From Colwellia psychrerythraea (GTDB taxonomy: Bacteria > Pseudomonadota > Gammaproteobacteria > Enterobacterales > Alteromonadaceae), in the NCBI RefSeq assembly GCF_000764185.1, contig NZ_JQEC01000046.1:1-64000 (forward strand): DNA of 64,000 nucleotides, given 5' to 3'. Of the stretch, positions 18,224 through 28,800 are shown one piece after another. The notes beneath the pieces are model-generated. The model had not been told where the DNA came from, did not search any database, and saw only the letters and a list, made by a program, of their open reading frames with translations. The number at the start of each line of letters is the position of its first letter. Position 1 is the first letter of the stretch. Position numbers and translations under genes: made by a program.

Positions 18224-18874
18224 ATGACACAGTCTAGCTTTTGGCAAACACACACTGAAACAGGCGACTTTGCAGAATTGTGCAATGGTCTTTATCAGCG
18301 AGAAATCGGTCTTATTGCTAAGGCTGATTATGTTAGTGTTCCGGCTGTTCAGGCGCGGTTAAAAAGTTTGCCTTATTATATCAATCGAACGGCTCATGCC
18401 ATGACACAAGTGGAGTCTCAAGGGACTTCACCCATGCAACTTGATAGTCTAAATGCAAGTTGGTCGGCTAAGCAGAGTAAAAACTCACCGATAGTGGGAC
18501 AAGAAACAGCACAAGAACGAGATATGGTTTTTGCTTGGTATCGACAAGAGTATATTTGTGTTGGTTTAGTTGTGCCAGTTTTGCTCGATGAACACATTAT
18601 TATAGATTGCATTGATCGTATTGACCTTGATAAGTGCAGGTTACGTACAAATGTTGGCGGTTGGTTTTCGTTAACAGCTAACAATGTTATTAACGAAGGT
18701 ATGAAGGCGGATAAGAAGCTTCTTATGCCGAATAAAAAAATCATGATCTCAGCTTGCGCAGGCCATCGTTGGCAACACAATAGCCAGCAAGTTCCCATTA
18801 TTCCGAGTTTGCGAGAATTATTACTATCTTGCTCAATTAACTGGAAAAACTTCAAAAAAACCTTAGCTATTTAA
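18224..18874 (+). CDS. uncharacterised protein following the KASIII-like gene
   Basis: 216 residues, not recognised. It lacks a signal peptide and obvious membrane helices. Noticeable parts are a mixed N-terminal region, a hydrophobic strand cluster near the middle (YICVGLVVPVLLDEHIIID), and a C-terminal CAGHRWQHNSQ. Close spacing (19 bases) to the KASIII-like gene suggests co-transcription. It ends 68 bases before ftsB, whose own promoter probably lies in that gap. Function unknown. Confidence 0.6.
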   Translation: MTQSSFWQTHTETGDFAELCNGLYQREIGLIAKADYVSVPAVQARLKSLPYYINRTAHAMTQVESQGTSPMQLDSLNASWSAKQSKNSPIVGQETAQERDMVFAWYRQEYICVGLVVPVLLDEHIIIDCIDRIDLDKCRLRTNVGGWFSLTANNVINEGMKADKKLLMPNKKIMISACAGHRWQHNSQQVPIIPSLRELLLSCSINWKNFKKTLAI

Positions 18875-18942
18875 CTCTGTCTTTAGTTAGGTATAATAAC
18901 CGCACTATTCACTAAATTTTTATATCATCTTCTTAGGTTATT

Positions 18943-19233
18943 ATGCGCGTATTTACCGCTATTTTGCTGATACTATTAGTATTACTCCAATACCGACTTT
19001 GGTTTGGCAAAAATAGTGTGCCTGATTATCTTGCCCTGAAAGAGAATTTACTACACCAGCAAAGTGCTAATGAAAAGTTGCGACAACGGAATAAGTTACT
19101 TTATGCCGATACTGACGATTTGAAAGTAGGCCTTGAGGCTATTGAAGAGCGTGCACGAAACGAATTGGGTATGATTAAAGAAAATGAAACATTTTTTCGT
19201 TTAATACCTAAAGATGATGGCAATCGAAACTAA
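18943..19233 (+). CDS. ftsB: cell division protein FtsB
   Basis: 96 residues: a short cytoplasmic start, one membrane helix (about 3-20), then a periplasmic coiled coil (LKENLLHQQSANEKLRQRNK) and the FtsB tail EERARNELGMIKENETFF. It forms the FtsQLB complex that controls septal peptidoglycan synthesis. The ispD start lies inside its 3' end. A TATAAT at 18892-18897 could be its -10 element, though the -35 is weak. Confidence 0.93.
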   Translation: MRVFTAILLILLVLLQYRLWFGKNSVPDYLALKENLLHQQSANEKLRQRNKLLYADTDDLKVGLEAIEERARNELGMIKENETFFRLIPKDDGNRN

Positions 19234-19978
19234 GATGATAAAACCCAAAGTAACTAACTGTTTTATAGAACAAGCACAAAAATTTATTGTTATTGTGCCA
19301 GCTGCTGGTGTTGGTAAAAGAATGCGAGCCAATTGTCCAAAACAATACCTGCTCATAAATAATGAAACCGTACTTAACCATACAGTGAAAAGGTTATTGA
19401 GCCACCCATTGATAACGCAAGTTATTCTTGCTCTAGGTGAGCACGACCAATATTTTAGTGAATCTAATTTAGCGCACCATAAAGATATTATCAGAGTAAA
19501 AGGTGGTGCAGAACGAGTCGATTCTGTACTCAGTGGTTTACAAGCAGTTAACACACAAGAATACCCTTGGGTTTTGGTCCATGATGCTGCACGTCCTTGC
19601 GTTACTCATCAGGATATTGACAAACTCATCAGCCAATGCCAACAAAATGATTGTGGTGGTATTTTGGCGACACCTGTTCGAGACACCATGAAACGTGGTA
19701 TTGCCAAACAAGGTGAACGGAACACAATTAAAAATACGGTTGACCGAGAGCAATTATGGCATGCTCTTACGCCACAGCTTTATAAAACCCAAGAATTAAC
19801 TAGCGCCATTGAAGTTGCGTTGAAACAAGGTTTGCCAATTACCGATGAAGCATCCGCTATGGAACACGCGAATCATAATAGCTTACTTGTATCGGCAAGT
19901 AGTGAAAATATAAAAATAACCCACCCTAATGATTTAGCATTAGCTGAATTTTATTTAAATAAGCAAAGAAATAGCTAG
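19214..19978 (+). CDS. ispD: 2-C-methyl-D-erythritol 4-phosphate cytidylyltransferase
   Basis: Up to 254 residues. The nucleotide-binding motif VPAAGVGKRMRANCPKQYL, the VHDAARPC motif and the C-terminal ENIKITHPNDLALAE are intact. IspD makes CDP-methylerythritol from MEP and CTP in the non-mevalonate isoprenoid pathway. The first ATG (19214) overlaps ftsB by 20 bases. The in-frame ATG at 19235 would give 247 residues and a more usual N-terminus. Neither start has a strong Shine-Dalgarno sequence. ispF follows 15 bases downstream. Confidence 0.93.
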   Translation: MMAIETKMIKPKVTNCFIEQAQKFIVIVPAAGVGKRMRANCPKQYLLINNETVLNHTVKRLLSHPLITQVILALGEHDQYFSESNLAHHKDIIRVKGGAERVDSVLSGLQAVNTQEYPWVLVHDAARPCVTHQDIDKLISQCQQNDCGGILATPVRDTMKRGIAKQGERNTIKNTVDREQLWHALTPQLYKTQELTSAIEVALKQGLPITDEASAMEHANHNSLLVSASSENIKITHPNDLALAEFYLNKQRNS

Positions 19979-19993
19979 ATAAAGGACGAAACA

Positions 19994-20506
19994 ATGCGAA
20001 TAGGTCATGGTTTTGATGTACATAAATTTGGTGGGCAAGGGCCGATAGTGCTTGGTGGTGTGGTAATACCTTTTGAACAAGGATTCATTGCTCACTCAGA
20101 TGGCGATGTAGCTATTCATGCTCTTTGTGATGCTATTTTAGGGGCATTATGTTTGGCTGATATTGGTAATCACTTTCCTGATACCGATGGTCAATATGAA
20201 AATATATCTAGCAGAATATTATTGCGCCATGTCGTGTCATTAATGATAAGTAAGGGTTTTCACCTAGGTAATGCCGACATTACCATTGTTGCCCAAGCAC
20301 CTAAAATGGCGCCACATTTATTAGCCATGCGCACCTGCTTAAGTGAAGACTTACAAACCAGTATTGGACAAGTTAATGTAAAAGCGACCACCACAGAAAA
20401 ATTGGGTTATACCGGGCGAAAAGAAGGTATCTCAGTACATGCTGTGGTTTTATTGGTAGCAATTGAACAACCCTTACCATCTCTTGACGAGATACAAAAT
20501 ATTTAG
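19994..20506 (+). CDS. ispF: 2-C-methyl-D-erythritol 2,4-cyclodiphosphate synthase
   Basis: 170 residues, slightly longer at the C-terminus than usual. Zn ligands Asp8 and His10 (GHGFDVHKF) and the third histidine in [15 protein letters not shown] are present, as are FPDTD and [15 protein letters not shown]. IspF cyclises CDP-ME 2-phosphate in the MEP pathway, acting after IspD and IspE. Cytosolic trimer. AAAGGACGAAACA before the ATG is a good ribosome binding site. Confidence 0.96.
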   Translation: MRIGHGFDVHKFGGQGPIVLGGVVIPFEQGFIAHSDGDVAIHALCDAILGALCLADIGNHFPDTDGQYENISSRILLRHVVSLMISKGFHLGNADITIVAQAPKMAPHLLAMRTCLSEDLQTSIGQVNVKATTTEKLGYTGRKEGISVHAVVLLVAIEQPLPSLDEIQNI

Positions 20507-20560
20507 TTGGCTTTATGCCTTTTAGCGAACTCATCAACGAAGTAAAAGAAGATTGATAAC

Positions 20561-21691
20561 ATGTTAACACAGCACGCCTACTTACACGGAAAACCGGAAT
20601 CGAGTGGTTTATTACGTAGCCAAATAAGTGACTTTAAAGTTTTTGAACAATTGCCTTTTTTACCCTGTGGTGAAGGAGAACACTTGTTTGTTCATATTCG
20701 AAAAACAGGTGCTAATACCTTATTTGTTGCGCGAGAGCTTGCTAAATATTTTGAGGTGAAAGAGCAACTTATCTCTTATGCTGGTTTGAAAGATCGCTTT
20801 GCAGTCACCGAACAATGGTTTGGTGTGCATGTGCCAGGTAAACAAGAATACAATTTAGACGACCTAGACATTGAAGGCGTCGAGGTGCTGTCCTACAAAA
20901 GACACAATAAGAAATTACGTACAGGTGCATTAACAGGAAATCGCTTTGAACTTATTTTACGCGATGTGACCGCTGTAAAAGCATTTACCGAACGTTGGCA
21001 AAAAATTGTTGATAATGGCGTCCCAAATTATTTTGGTGAACAGCGCTTTGGCATTGGTGGCGGTAATATAGAGCGTGCTTTAGCTTTGTTTTCAGGTCAG
21101 AAAGTAAAAGATAAAAAAAAGCGTGGCATATATTTATCGGCTGCCCGCTCACACATTTTTAACTCTGCACTGAATGAACGAATTCAACAACATTGTTTTG
21201 ATACCGTCGCTGTTGGTGATGTATTAATGTTAGCAGGTACACAATCCGTATTTCATCTTGATACCTTAGACGACACTATAAAACAACGCTTTATTGATAA
21301 AGATATCGATATTACTGCACCTATGTGGGGAGCAGGTGAGCTGATGACTAGTCATGAACCGCTGATGCTAGAGCAAAAAATAGCGCAAGATCATCAAGAG
21401 TTTTGCCAAGGGCTGCCCCGTTTTGGTTTAAAGCAAGAGCGTCGCCGCATTCGTTTAACTGTCAGCGAAACAGATATCGAATTATTATCAACCAAAGAAG
21501 GCTCATCACAAGAAAGCTCATCAAAAGAAAGTGTTAACGCAATAAGAATTAAGTTCTTTTTACCAGCCGGCTGTTATGCTACTACCATTTTACGTGAGCT
21601 ATTAGCATACCAAGACATGACTTTGCGAGTGGATAAAAGAGAAACGGGCGTTGAGCCAAAACTAACAATGTCAGATGTAAACAATGGATAA
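20561..21691 (+). CDS. truD: tRNA pseudouridine(13) synthase TruD
   Basis: 376 residues. The catalytic aspartate is Asp78 in [14 protein letters not shown], and [14 protein letters not shown] and the TRUD-domain insertion are recognisable. A serine-rich linker (about residues 312-325) interrupts the C-terminal part. TruD isomerises U13 in tRNA-Glu. The usual order ispF-truD-surE-pcm is kept. Confidence 0.94.
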   Translation: MLTQHAYLHGKPESSGLLRSQISDFKVFEQLPFLPCGEGEHLFVHIRKTGANTLFVARELAKYFEVKEQLISYAGLKDRFAVTEQWFGVHVPGKQEYNLDDLDIEGVEVLSYKRHNKKLRTGALTGNRFELILRDVTAVKAFTERWQKIVDNGVPNYFGEQRFGIGGGNIERALALFSGQKVKDKKKRGIYLSAARSHIFNSALNERIQQHCFDTVAVGDVLMLAGTQSVFHLDTLDDTIKQRFIDKDIDITAPMWGAGELMTSHEPLMLEQKIAQDHQEFCQGLPRFGLKQERRRIRLTVSETDIELLSTKEGSSQESSSKESVNAIRIKFFLPAGCYATTILRELLAYQDMTLRVDKRETGVEPKLTMSDVNNG

Positions 21692-21710
21692 GCAACCAGT
21701 GGTAAGTAAG

Positions 21711-22466
21711 ATGAAAATATTACTGAGTAACGATGATGGCGTACATGCCTTAGGTATCAAAGTACTTTATGAGGAGCTGGTTAAGTTCTTCACAGTTAAC
21801 GTTGTTGCGCCAGATAGAAACTGTAGCGGTGCCAGTAACTCTTTAACTCTACTTAATCCATTACGTGCTCAACAGCTAGATAATGGTTTTACTTCAGTAA
21901 ATGGCACGCCAACGGATTCAGTACACTTAGGTATTAGCCAGCTTTATACTGATTGTGACTTAGTGGTTGCCGGTATTAATAAAGGCGCTAATTTGGGGGA
22001 TGATACCTTGTATTCAGGTACTGTCGCTGCCGCAACCGAAGGACGTCATATGGGCATGCCGGCAATTGCTGTATCTTTAGCGGGTAAAAGTGAGCAACAT
22101 TATCAAACAGCAGCGATCGTTACGGCAAAAATAATACAACGTCTGCGTACTCACCCATTACCTGCAGATCAAATTTTAAATATTAATGTGCCTGATGTTG
22201 CATTATCTGAGCTTAAAGGCATACAAGTAACGCGTTTGGGTCACAGGCACAGAGCTGAAAGTATGCAAAAAATGCAAGACCCTTGGCAGCGTGATATTTA
22301 TTGGTATGGTTTATTAGGGCAAGAATTAGATGGAGGGGAAGGCACTGATTTTCATGCCATCACCAATGGTTATGCTTCTGTAACACCACTAACTGTTGAT
22401 ATGACAGCGCACCGTAGTATAAATCATGTTAAAAGCTGGCTCAGTGAGCTCAACTTATCAGATTAA
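21711..22466 (+). CDS. surE: 5'/3'-nucleotidase SurE
   Basis: 251 residues from ATG 21711, chosen because SurE proteins begin [11 protein letters not shown] and GGTAAGTAAG precedes it. An upstream ATG at 21684 would overlap truD. The metal-binding NDD of [10 protein letters not shown], the [10 protein letters not shown] loop and [22 protein letters not shown] are intact. SurE is a metal-dependent nucleoside monophosphate phosphatase linked to stationary-phase survival. Confidence 0.94.
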   Translation: MKILLSNDDGVHALGIKVLYEELVKFFTVNVVAPDRNCSGASNSLTLLNPLRAQQLDNGFTSVNGTPTDSVHLGISQLYTDCDLVVAGINKGANLGDDTLYSGTVAAATEGRHMGMPAIAVSLAGKSEQHYQTAAIVTAKIIQRLRTHPLPADQILNINVPDVALSELKGIQVTRLGHRHRAESMQKMQDPWQRDIYWYGLLGQELDGGEGTDFHAITNGYASVTPLTVDMTAHRSINHVKSWLSELNLSD

Positions 22467-22482
22467 TTCGAGAGTTATTTTT

Positions 22483-23136
22483 ATGATGTCTAGTCGCATA
22501 GGCGGAAAATCAAAGCGCAGTGGTGAGTTGCTGGCGAAAAAACTACAAAGCGAAGGGATTAGTAACGAAGCCGTTTTAAAGGCTATCGCTTACTCTCCTC
22601 GACATATTTTTGTTCCTGAAATTTTAGCGCACAAAGCTTATGACAATACAGCGCTACCTATTGGGCAAGGGCAAACTATTTCACAGCCTTATATCGTGGC
22701 TAAGATGTCTGAGTTGTTACTGGCTAAAGGCAGACCGAAAAATATACTAGAAATAGGCACTGGATCGGGTTATCAAACCTCCATTTTAGCGCAACTTACA
22801 GATAAGGTTTTTTCAGTTGAACGAATTAAAGCTTTGCAGTGGCAAGCAAAGCGTTGCTTGCGGGCAATGGATTTGCATAACGTGGCAATGAAGCATGGCG
22901 ATGGTTGGCAGGGATGGCAAAGTAAGGGGCCCTATGAGGCTATTATTGTTACTGCGGCGCCGGTTAGCATTCCTCCTGCATTATTAGAGCAGCTTGCCGA
23001 TGGTGGTCGTTTAATTATCCCCGTAGGAGAGCAAACACAAATATTAAAAATCATCACCCGTAATGGTGATGTTGTTAACGAAAAACAAGTAGAAGCAGTA
23101 CGCTTTGTACCTTTAGTACCCGGAGATTTATTGTAG
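22483..23136 (+). CDS. pcm: protein-L-isoaspartate O-methyltransferase
   Basis: 217 residues from ATG 22483 (a second ATG follows at once). An open frame reaches back into surE, but its start has no support. S-adenosylmethionine-binding motif I is [42 protein letters not shown] and [16 protein letters not shown] are family hallmarks. Pcm methylates isoaspartyl residues in aged proteins to start their repair. It overlaps the next gene by one base at TAGTG. Confidence 0.95.
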   Translation: MMSSRIGGKSKRSGELLAKKLQSEGISNEAVLKAIAYSPRHIFVPEILAHKAYDNTALPIGQGQTISQPYIVAKMSELLLAKGRPKNILEIGTGSGYQTSILAQLTDKVFSVERIKALQWQAKRCLRAMDLHNVAMKHGDGWQGWQSKGPYEAIIVTAAPVSIPPALLEQLADGGRLIIPVGEQTQILKIITRNGDVVNEKQVEAVRFVPLVPGDLL

Positions 23137-23714
23137 TGAAAATTTTTTCTAGTCTTTATCAGTGGACTTTACGTTGGGCTGAACATCAATTTGCACCACG
23201 TTTTTTAGCTGTACTTACCTTTGCTGAGTCCATTTTCTTTCCTATTCCTCCTGACGTCTTGCTTGCTCCCATGGTATTAGCTAAACCCCAAAAGGCATGG
23301 TATTACGCTAGCTTAACTACTGTCGCTTCTATTTTTGGAGGGGCGGTTGGGTACTGGCTTGGTTATTTAATGTTTGAACCGTGGATTCAGCCATTGATTA
23401 CTGATTTTGGTTACCAAGACCGCTTTAATACGGCAATTAGTTGGTTTAATGAATGGGGCGTATGGGTAGTCTTTATTGCTGGTTTTTCGCCTATTCCTTA
23501 TAAACTATTTACTGTCAGTGCCGGCTTTTTACATATGGCATTCTTACCCTTTTTTATTGCTTCAGCGGTTGGTCGTGGCATGCGATTTTTTCTGGTTGCA
23601 GGTCTGATAAAGTGGGGAGGTAGTGCCATGGAGCAAAAAATACGTCAATGGGTTGATGTTTTAGGTTGGGGCTTTGTTGGTGTTATTGTTATTGGCTATC
23701 TAACTTTACGATAA
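23136..23714 (+). CDS. yqaA: YqaA/DedA-like inner membrane protein
   Basis: 192 residues, starting with GTG that overlaps the pcm stop. About four to five hydrophobic segments and the VTT/DedA-type features FAESIFFPIPPDVLLAP and FIAGFSPIPYKLFTVSAGFLHM are present. Members of this superfamily are thought to flip phospholipids or the undecaprenyl carrier; the role of the YqaA subgroup is not settled. It keeps its common place between pcm and nlpD. Confidence 0.85.
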   Translation: MKIFSSLYQWTLRWAEHQFAPRFLAVLTFAESIFFPIPPDVLLAPMVLAKPQKAWYYASLTTVASIFGGAVGYWLGYLMFEPWIQPLITDFGYQDRFNTAISWFNEWGVWVVFIAGFSPIPYKLFTVSAGFLHMAFLPFFIASAVGRGMRFFLVAGLIKWGGSAMEQKIRQWVDVLGWGFVGVIVIGYLTLR

Positions 23715-23799
23715 TTTGAATGATTATTCTGTTTATGTGTATTATTAATAAGTTCTCATCGGAAGTAAACTATGGGGAACACCTCAAAAGGGAGCCTCA

Positions 23800-24663
23800 T
23801 TGAGCCTATTTCGCCTAATGAAATACACATTTGCTTACGTTTTATTCACACTGACATTATTTTCTTGTAGCAGTCGGAATACACCTGCCCCTGTATCAAG
23901 TATTTACAGTACTAGTGTGCTTGGTGAACGTAATAAAAGCGCAATTAAATCTAGACAATATGTTGTAAAAAAAGGAGAAACACTTTACTCCATTGCTTGG
24001 CGTGCAAATTCAGATGTTAGAAAAATTGCTCAATTAAATAAGATCTCTTCACCCTACAGAATTTATCCCGGACAAAAATTATTCTTAGTTAAACTCAAGG
24101 CTAAAAAATCAACGAAAGCAAGTAAGAATAAGGTACCGAATAAAAATTCGAATAAAAGCTCTACAGCTAACAATAAAAACAGTCAAAAAAATACGCTTGC
24201 ATCTGCTAAAAAGCAGGCGTATGGTGAAAATGTAGGCGCTCAAAAATCATACCAAAACAGCACTTTAGCATCGGAAAGTTTTTCACAAAAAATTAACCGA
24301 TGGCAATGGCCCGTTAAAGGCAAAGTTGTTGAGTATTTTTCTAATAGCGCTCAAGGTAATAAAGGCATTAATATTGCTGGCCGTCGAGGTACAAATATAA
24401 AATCTTCGGCGAAAGGTAAAGTGGTATATGCGGGTAATGCTCTTAGGGGATACGGTAAACTCATTATTATTAAACATAATGATGACTACTTAAGCGCTTA
24501 TGCCCATAACGATAGAATTCTTGTTAAAGAGCAACAATTAATTAATGTTGGAGATGTTATTGCTACTATGGGAGATACAGATGCCAACAAAGTTATGCTT
24601 CATTTTGAAATACGCTTTCGAGGGAAGTCAGTTAATCCTTTAAAATATTTACCAAAAAAATGA
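23800..24663 (+). CDS. nlpD: NlpD-type lipoprotein, amidase activator
   Basis: 287 residues. TTG 23800 is preferred because AAAGGGAG lies at the right distance; ATG at 23818 has none. Lipobox LFSC places it in the outer membrane. A LysM domain (about 55-100, QYVVKKGETLYSIAWRAN) is followed by a Lys/Asn/Ser-rich linker and a C-terminal LytM domain. The catalytic positions are altered (GINIAG instead of a His-x-x-x-Asp segment; LHFEIR instead of HxH), as expected for a non-enzymatic activator of the amidase AmiC. The rpoS promoter usually lies inside nlpD. Confidence 0.9.
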   Translation: MSLFRLMKYTFAYVLFTLTLFSCSSRNTPAPVSSIYSTSVLGERNKSAIKSRQYVVKKGETLYSIAWRANSDVRKIAQLNKISSPYRIYPGQKLFLVKLKAKKSTKASKNKVPNKNSNKSSTANNKNSQKNTLASAKKQAYGENVGAQKSYQNSTLASESFSQKINRWQWPVKGKVVEYFSNSAQGNKGINIAGRRGTNIKSSAKGKVVYAGNALRGYGKLIIIKHNDDYLSAYAHNDRILVKEQQLINVGDVIATMGDTDANKVMLHFEIRFRGKSVNPLKYLPKK

Positions 24664-24789
24664 TGTTAAAATTAATGCTATAAAATAATAGCAGTACATA
24701 TTAAACCTTAAGATAAATACTAAAAACAATCGGAGTTATCGTGAATATTTAAATATTAAAAGTAAGCTTTGCAAATTTGGGAGAATAGC

Positions 24790-25680
24790 ATGGTCAAATT
24801 AAAAGAAGAAAAAAGTACTGTAGAATCAAAGGAAGACGTACCGTCAAATTTAGACGCGACGCAGATTTATTTAAGCGAAATTGGTTTTTCACCATTATTA
24901 ACCGCTGAAGAAGAAGTATATTTTTCACGCCTATCCCTTAAAGGAGATGAGCCATCACGAAAACGTATGATAGAAAGTAATCTGCGTTTAGTTGTGAAAA
25001 TTGCCAGACGTTATAATAATCGGGGTCTACCCTTATTAGACTTAATTGAAGAAGGTAATTTAGGTTTAATCAGAGCGGTTGAAAAATTTGATCCTGAACG
25101 AGGCTTCCGTTTCTCAACTTATGCTACTTGGTGGATACGTCAGACCATTGAGCGGGCAATAATGAACCAAACCCGTACCATTCGCTTACCCATACATGTT
25201 GTTAAAGAACTTAATATTTATTTACGAGCTTCACGTGAGTTAATTCAAAAGCTTGACCACGAACCTACCGCCGAAGATATTGCTCTTCACCTTGATAAAC
25301 CCGTCGCAGACGTTAATAAAATGTTACGTTTAAATGAGCGTATTGCCTCTGTCGATACTCCTTTTGCAGGAGACTCTGATAAAGCTTTATTAGATGTTAT
25401 TGCTGACGAAAAAAGTGCTGGTCCAGAGCGAGACTTACAATCTGAAGATATGAGTAATAATATTATTCATTGGTTAAATGAATTAAATACCAAGCAGCGA
25501 GAAGTGTTAGCTAGGCGCTTTGGTTTATTAGGCTATGAAGCCGCAACCCTTGAAGATGTAGGTCGTGAAATTGGTTTAACACGAGAGCGTGTTCGTCAAA
25601 TTCAAGTTGAGGCATTAAAAAGACTACGTGATATCTTATCGCAGCAGAATTTGTCCATAGAAGCTATATTTCAGGCCTAA
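24790..25680 (+). CDS. rpoS: RNA polymerase sigma factor RpoS
   Basis: 296 residues from ATG 24790, preceded by GGGAGAATAGC. A TTG seven codons earlier is less likely. Region 1.2 begins [21 protein letters not shown]. Region 2 contains [17 protein letters not shown] and [17 protein letters not shown]. Region 4 ends [28 protein letters not shown]. RpoS is the general stress and stationary-phase sigma factor. Lying downstream of nlpD is the standard gammaproteobacterial arrangement. Confidence 0.96.
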   Translation: MVKLKEEKSTVESKEDVPSNLDATQIYLSEIGFSPLLTAEEEVYFSRLSLKGDEPSRKRMIESNLRLVVKIARRYNNRGLPLLDLIEEGNLGLIRAVEKFDPERGFRFSTYATWWIRQTIERAIMNQTRTIRLPIHVVKELNIYLRASRELIQKLDHEPTAEDIALHLDKPVADVNKMLRLNERIASVDTPFAGDSDKALLDVIADEKSAGPERDLQSEDMSNNIIHWLNELNTKQREVLARRFGLLGYEAATLEDVGREIGLTRERVRQIQVEALKRLRDILSQQNLSIEAIFQA

Positions 25681-25741
25681 TTGCATTATAGGTGATGTAT
25701 GGTCTGTTTATTAAAAGTCTAAAAATCACGCTATAACGTTT

Positions 25742-25775
25742 AAAGCAGCAATAATATTTGCTGCTTTTTTTTGTT
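25742..25775 (+). terminator. terminator of rpoS
   Basis: AAAGCAGCA (25742-25750) pairs with TGCTGCTTT (25759-25767) around ATAATATT, and the T-run extends to 25772. Confidence 0.9.
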
Positions 25776-25883
25776 CTAAAAATACAATGCTACTAATTTG
25801 GTTGCTTGTGCTTATTGCATTAACTCAGCTCTTATACTTTACTTAATTGATCAAGTCTGAAATTGGTCCGTTAGGGGTATTAA

Positions 25884-28800
25884 TTGAGCCGTAAGTTAGT
25901 CAAAGCTTCCCTTGCTTGCTCAATTGTTTTGCTGCTTTTTTTGCTGCAATCCGCTAATGCCACTTTACAATCAAGCTCTGTGTTATCCGCCAAATATCAT
26001 GCGAAAAGCCCATTAGGCGCTTTGGATGTTGAAAATTTAACCATTTTTACCATGTATCAAGACCATCAAGGCTTTATTTGGCTGGGCACCTCTGGAGGTG
26101 TTTTACGTTATGACGGCTACGAGTTCAAAAGTACTAGTACAGACTTAGAACAGCTAGAGGTTTGGTCTATCATACAAGATGAAAATAATGACCTATGGTT
26201 TGGAACACGCAATAAAGGCTTAGTTAAGCTGGCAAATAACAGTCAAAAAATCACACTGTTTCAGCATGATAAAAATAATCTAAACAGCTTAAGTCATAAT
26301 AATATTCGGAAACTTTTACTGTCTCAAGAAGGGGAGTTGTACATTGCAACATCTGGTGGAGGTTTAAATAAATTCAATGCAGCTAAAAATAACTTTCAAA
26401 GAATACAGTTGGATAAAAACCACAATCCGGCGACTTTATATTTACGGGATTTGGTGGAGGATACTAATGGGGATTTATGGATAGCCACTCGTGATTTTGG
26501 TGTTATTAAAAGAGCTAAACAAACAGGTCGGCTAACTTACTTTCAAAGCAGCCCATCAGATAGCTACACCCTATCGAGTAATATGATTCAAGCATTAACC
26601 TTTGATGTTGATAAACAAAATTTGTGGGTTGGTACTTGGGGAGGTGGTTTAAATCTGCTTGATATCAATACAGGTAGCGTAAGGCGACTCTACTCAGGTA
26701 ACTCTGATGCTAATATAGCTGGACCACGAACAATTGTTTCTATGATGAGGGATACGCAAAACACTTTGTGGTTGGGTACGCTTAACGGGGTTGCTTACTT
26801 TGATTTAACGACAAAAAAATTTCACTACTTAAAAGATGAGTACTCAGAATTCTCAATGCTAGAACACGCCGCATACTACGCTTTAATGAGTGATGATTTT
26901 GGCAGCATTTGGCTAGGAAGTTGGCATGGGAAATTACATTACCTTGCTTTAGATGATCATAACTTTTATTTGGAGAATTTAATTGAATATTTTCCAGGCA
27001 CTATTCATGAAAAGTCGATATCGTCAATCCTTACGGATCACTCTGGAAATATTTGGCTCGGCACCGAAACAAGTGGTGTTCTCTATTTAAGCGCCAATAT
27101 GCAATTAATTAAACATTTTCAACATCAAACTACAGATAATAATTCATTGTCGGATAATGCAATAACCACGATTATACAGCAGCAAAATGGTGATGTTTGG
27201 GTTGGCACTATGAATGGCGGCCTTAATAAGTACCAAAAAGAATCAGGTGGTTTTCTTACATATACTTTATTTAATAAACAGGGAGGAAGTCAGGCAAGCG
27301 ATTATATTAGCGTCATTTTTGAATATCAAGATATGCTACTCATTGGTACTGCTAGTGGTTTATATGAGTTTAATTTACAGGATAATGAAATAAAGCAGAT
27401 AAACCTTGTTGGTAAGAATCAAGAAAATAACAGTAATGGCACTGTTAATGCTATTTTCCTCGATAGCAAGTTGAAGTTGTGGTTGGCGACCACTGAGGGC
27501 ATTTATTTAAAACAATTTGGGAAGCCATTTGAATTAGTGCTTAGTTTTAATGAAAAGCTTGCGGCGAATAGCGCTAGGTTTTCAAGAGTAGCCAATGTAT
27601 TGGAAGACGGGCAGGGTAATATTTGGCTGGCCACCAATACAGGCCTATGGCAAATAGAGGAAATTGTAAAAAGTCATAATGGTAAAACCGTTTTAGAACT
27701 ACAGCAGTATTTATCAACTATATTGTCAGGAATGCAAAAAGATAAAGAGGGTATGCTTTGGCTGGCCAGCAATAATAACCTATACCGCTTTTCACCGATA
27801 AATCATCAATTTGATACCTTTAGTATATTAGATGGCATACAGGGCGGCTTTAATAACGCAGCTCACAGTCTATCGGAAAATAACCAATTATATTTTGGCT
27901 CTAACTATGGGTTACTATCCTTTGAACCTGACAATATAGTGGTAAAAAATCACCAGATTAAAATTACTATTGATGATCTGCTACTCGCAAATAAATCAGT
28001 GCAAGTGCATGAAGAAAGTCAAATCCTTACAAAACCTATAGATCAAACCGAACATTTAACGCTAGCTCATAACGAAAATATTATTTCATTTGATATATCG
28101 GCTTTAGATTTTAGGAAACCGAACAAAGTTATCTATCAGCATAGGTTACTTGGCTTTGATGAGGCTTGGGTTGAAAGTACCGCTAAAAACAGGCGTATTA
28201 CCTATACTAACCTAGCTCCAGGCGATTACACTTTGTCGATTAAAGGCGCATTTAGTTTTAATCCGGTTTGGGGAGAAAGCACTGAACTCTCTATAACTAT
28301 ATTACCACCGCTCTGGTGGACATGGTGGGCAAAAATTATTTATGTTCTGCTTGTTTTAATGTTTCTTAAGATTAGTTATCAATTACATAAGCACAGGATC
28401 CTTTTCATTGCTTATGAACAGGCAGCATTAACTGATTCTTTAACCGGTCTAAAAAATAGGCGCTTTTTAGAGAGTACAATAGATCAAGATATCTCTCAGT
28501 CAATGCGCTTGAAGAAGGATAATACGCCTAATGCAGATGTAACTTTTTTCTTTGCCGATATTGATTTTTTTAAAGAGGTTAATGATGACTACGGTCATGA
28601 GTCCGGTGACATGATTTTGAAACAATTTTCAGCGCTATTAATGGCTGTTTTTCGCTCATCTGATCATATTATTCGTTGGGGAGGAGAGGAGTTTCTTATT
28701 GTTTCACGATTTACTCAGGCTAATAGAGCTCAAGAAATGGCGGAGCGCTTGCGTATTCAAGTCAATAAGGCTGATTTTAGAATTTCAAATGGCACAACCA

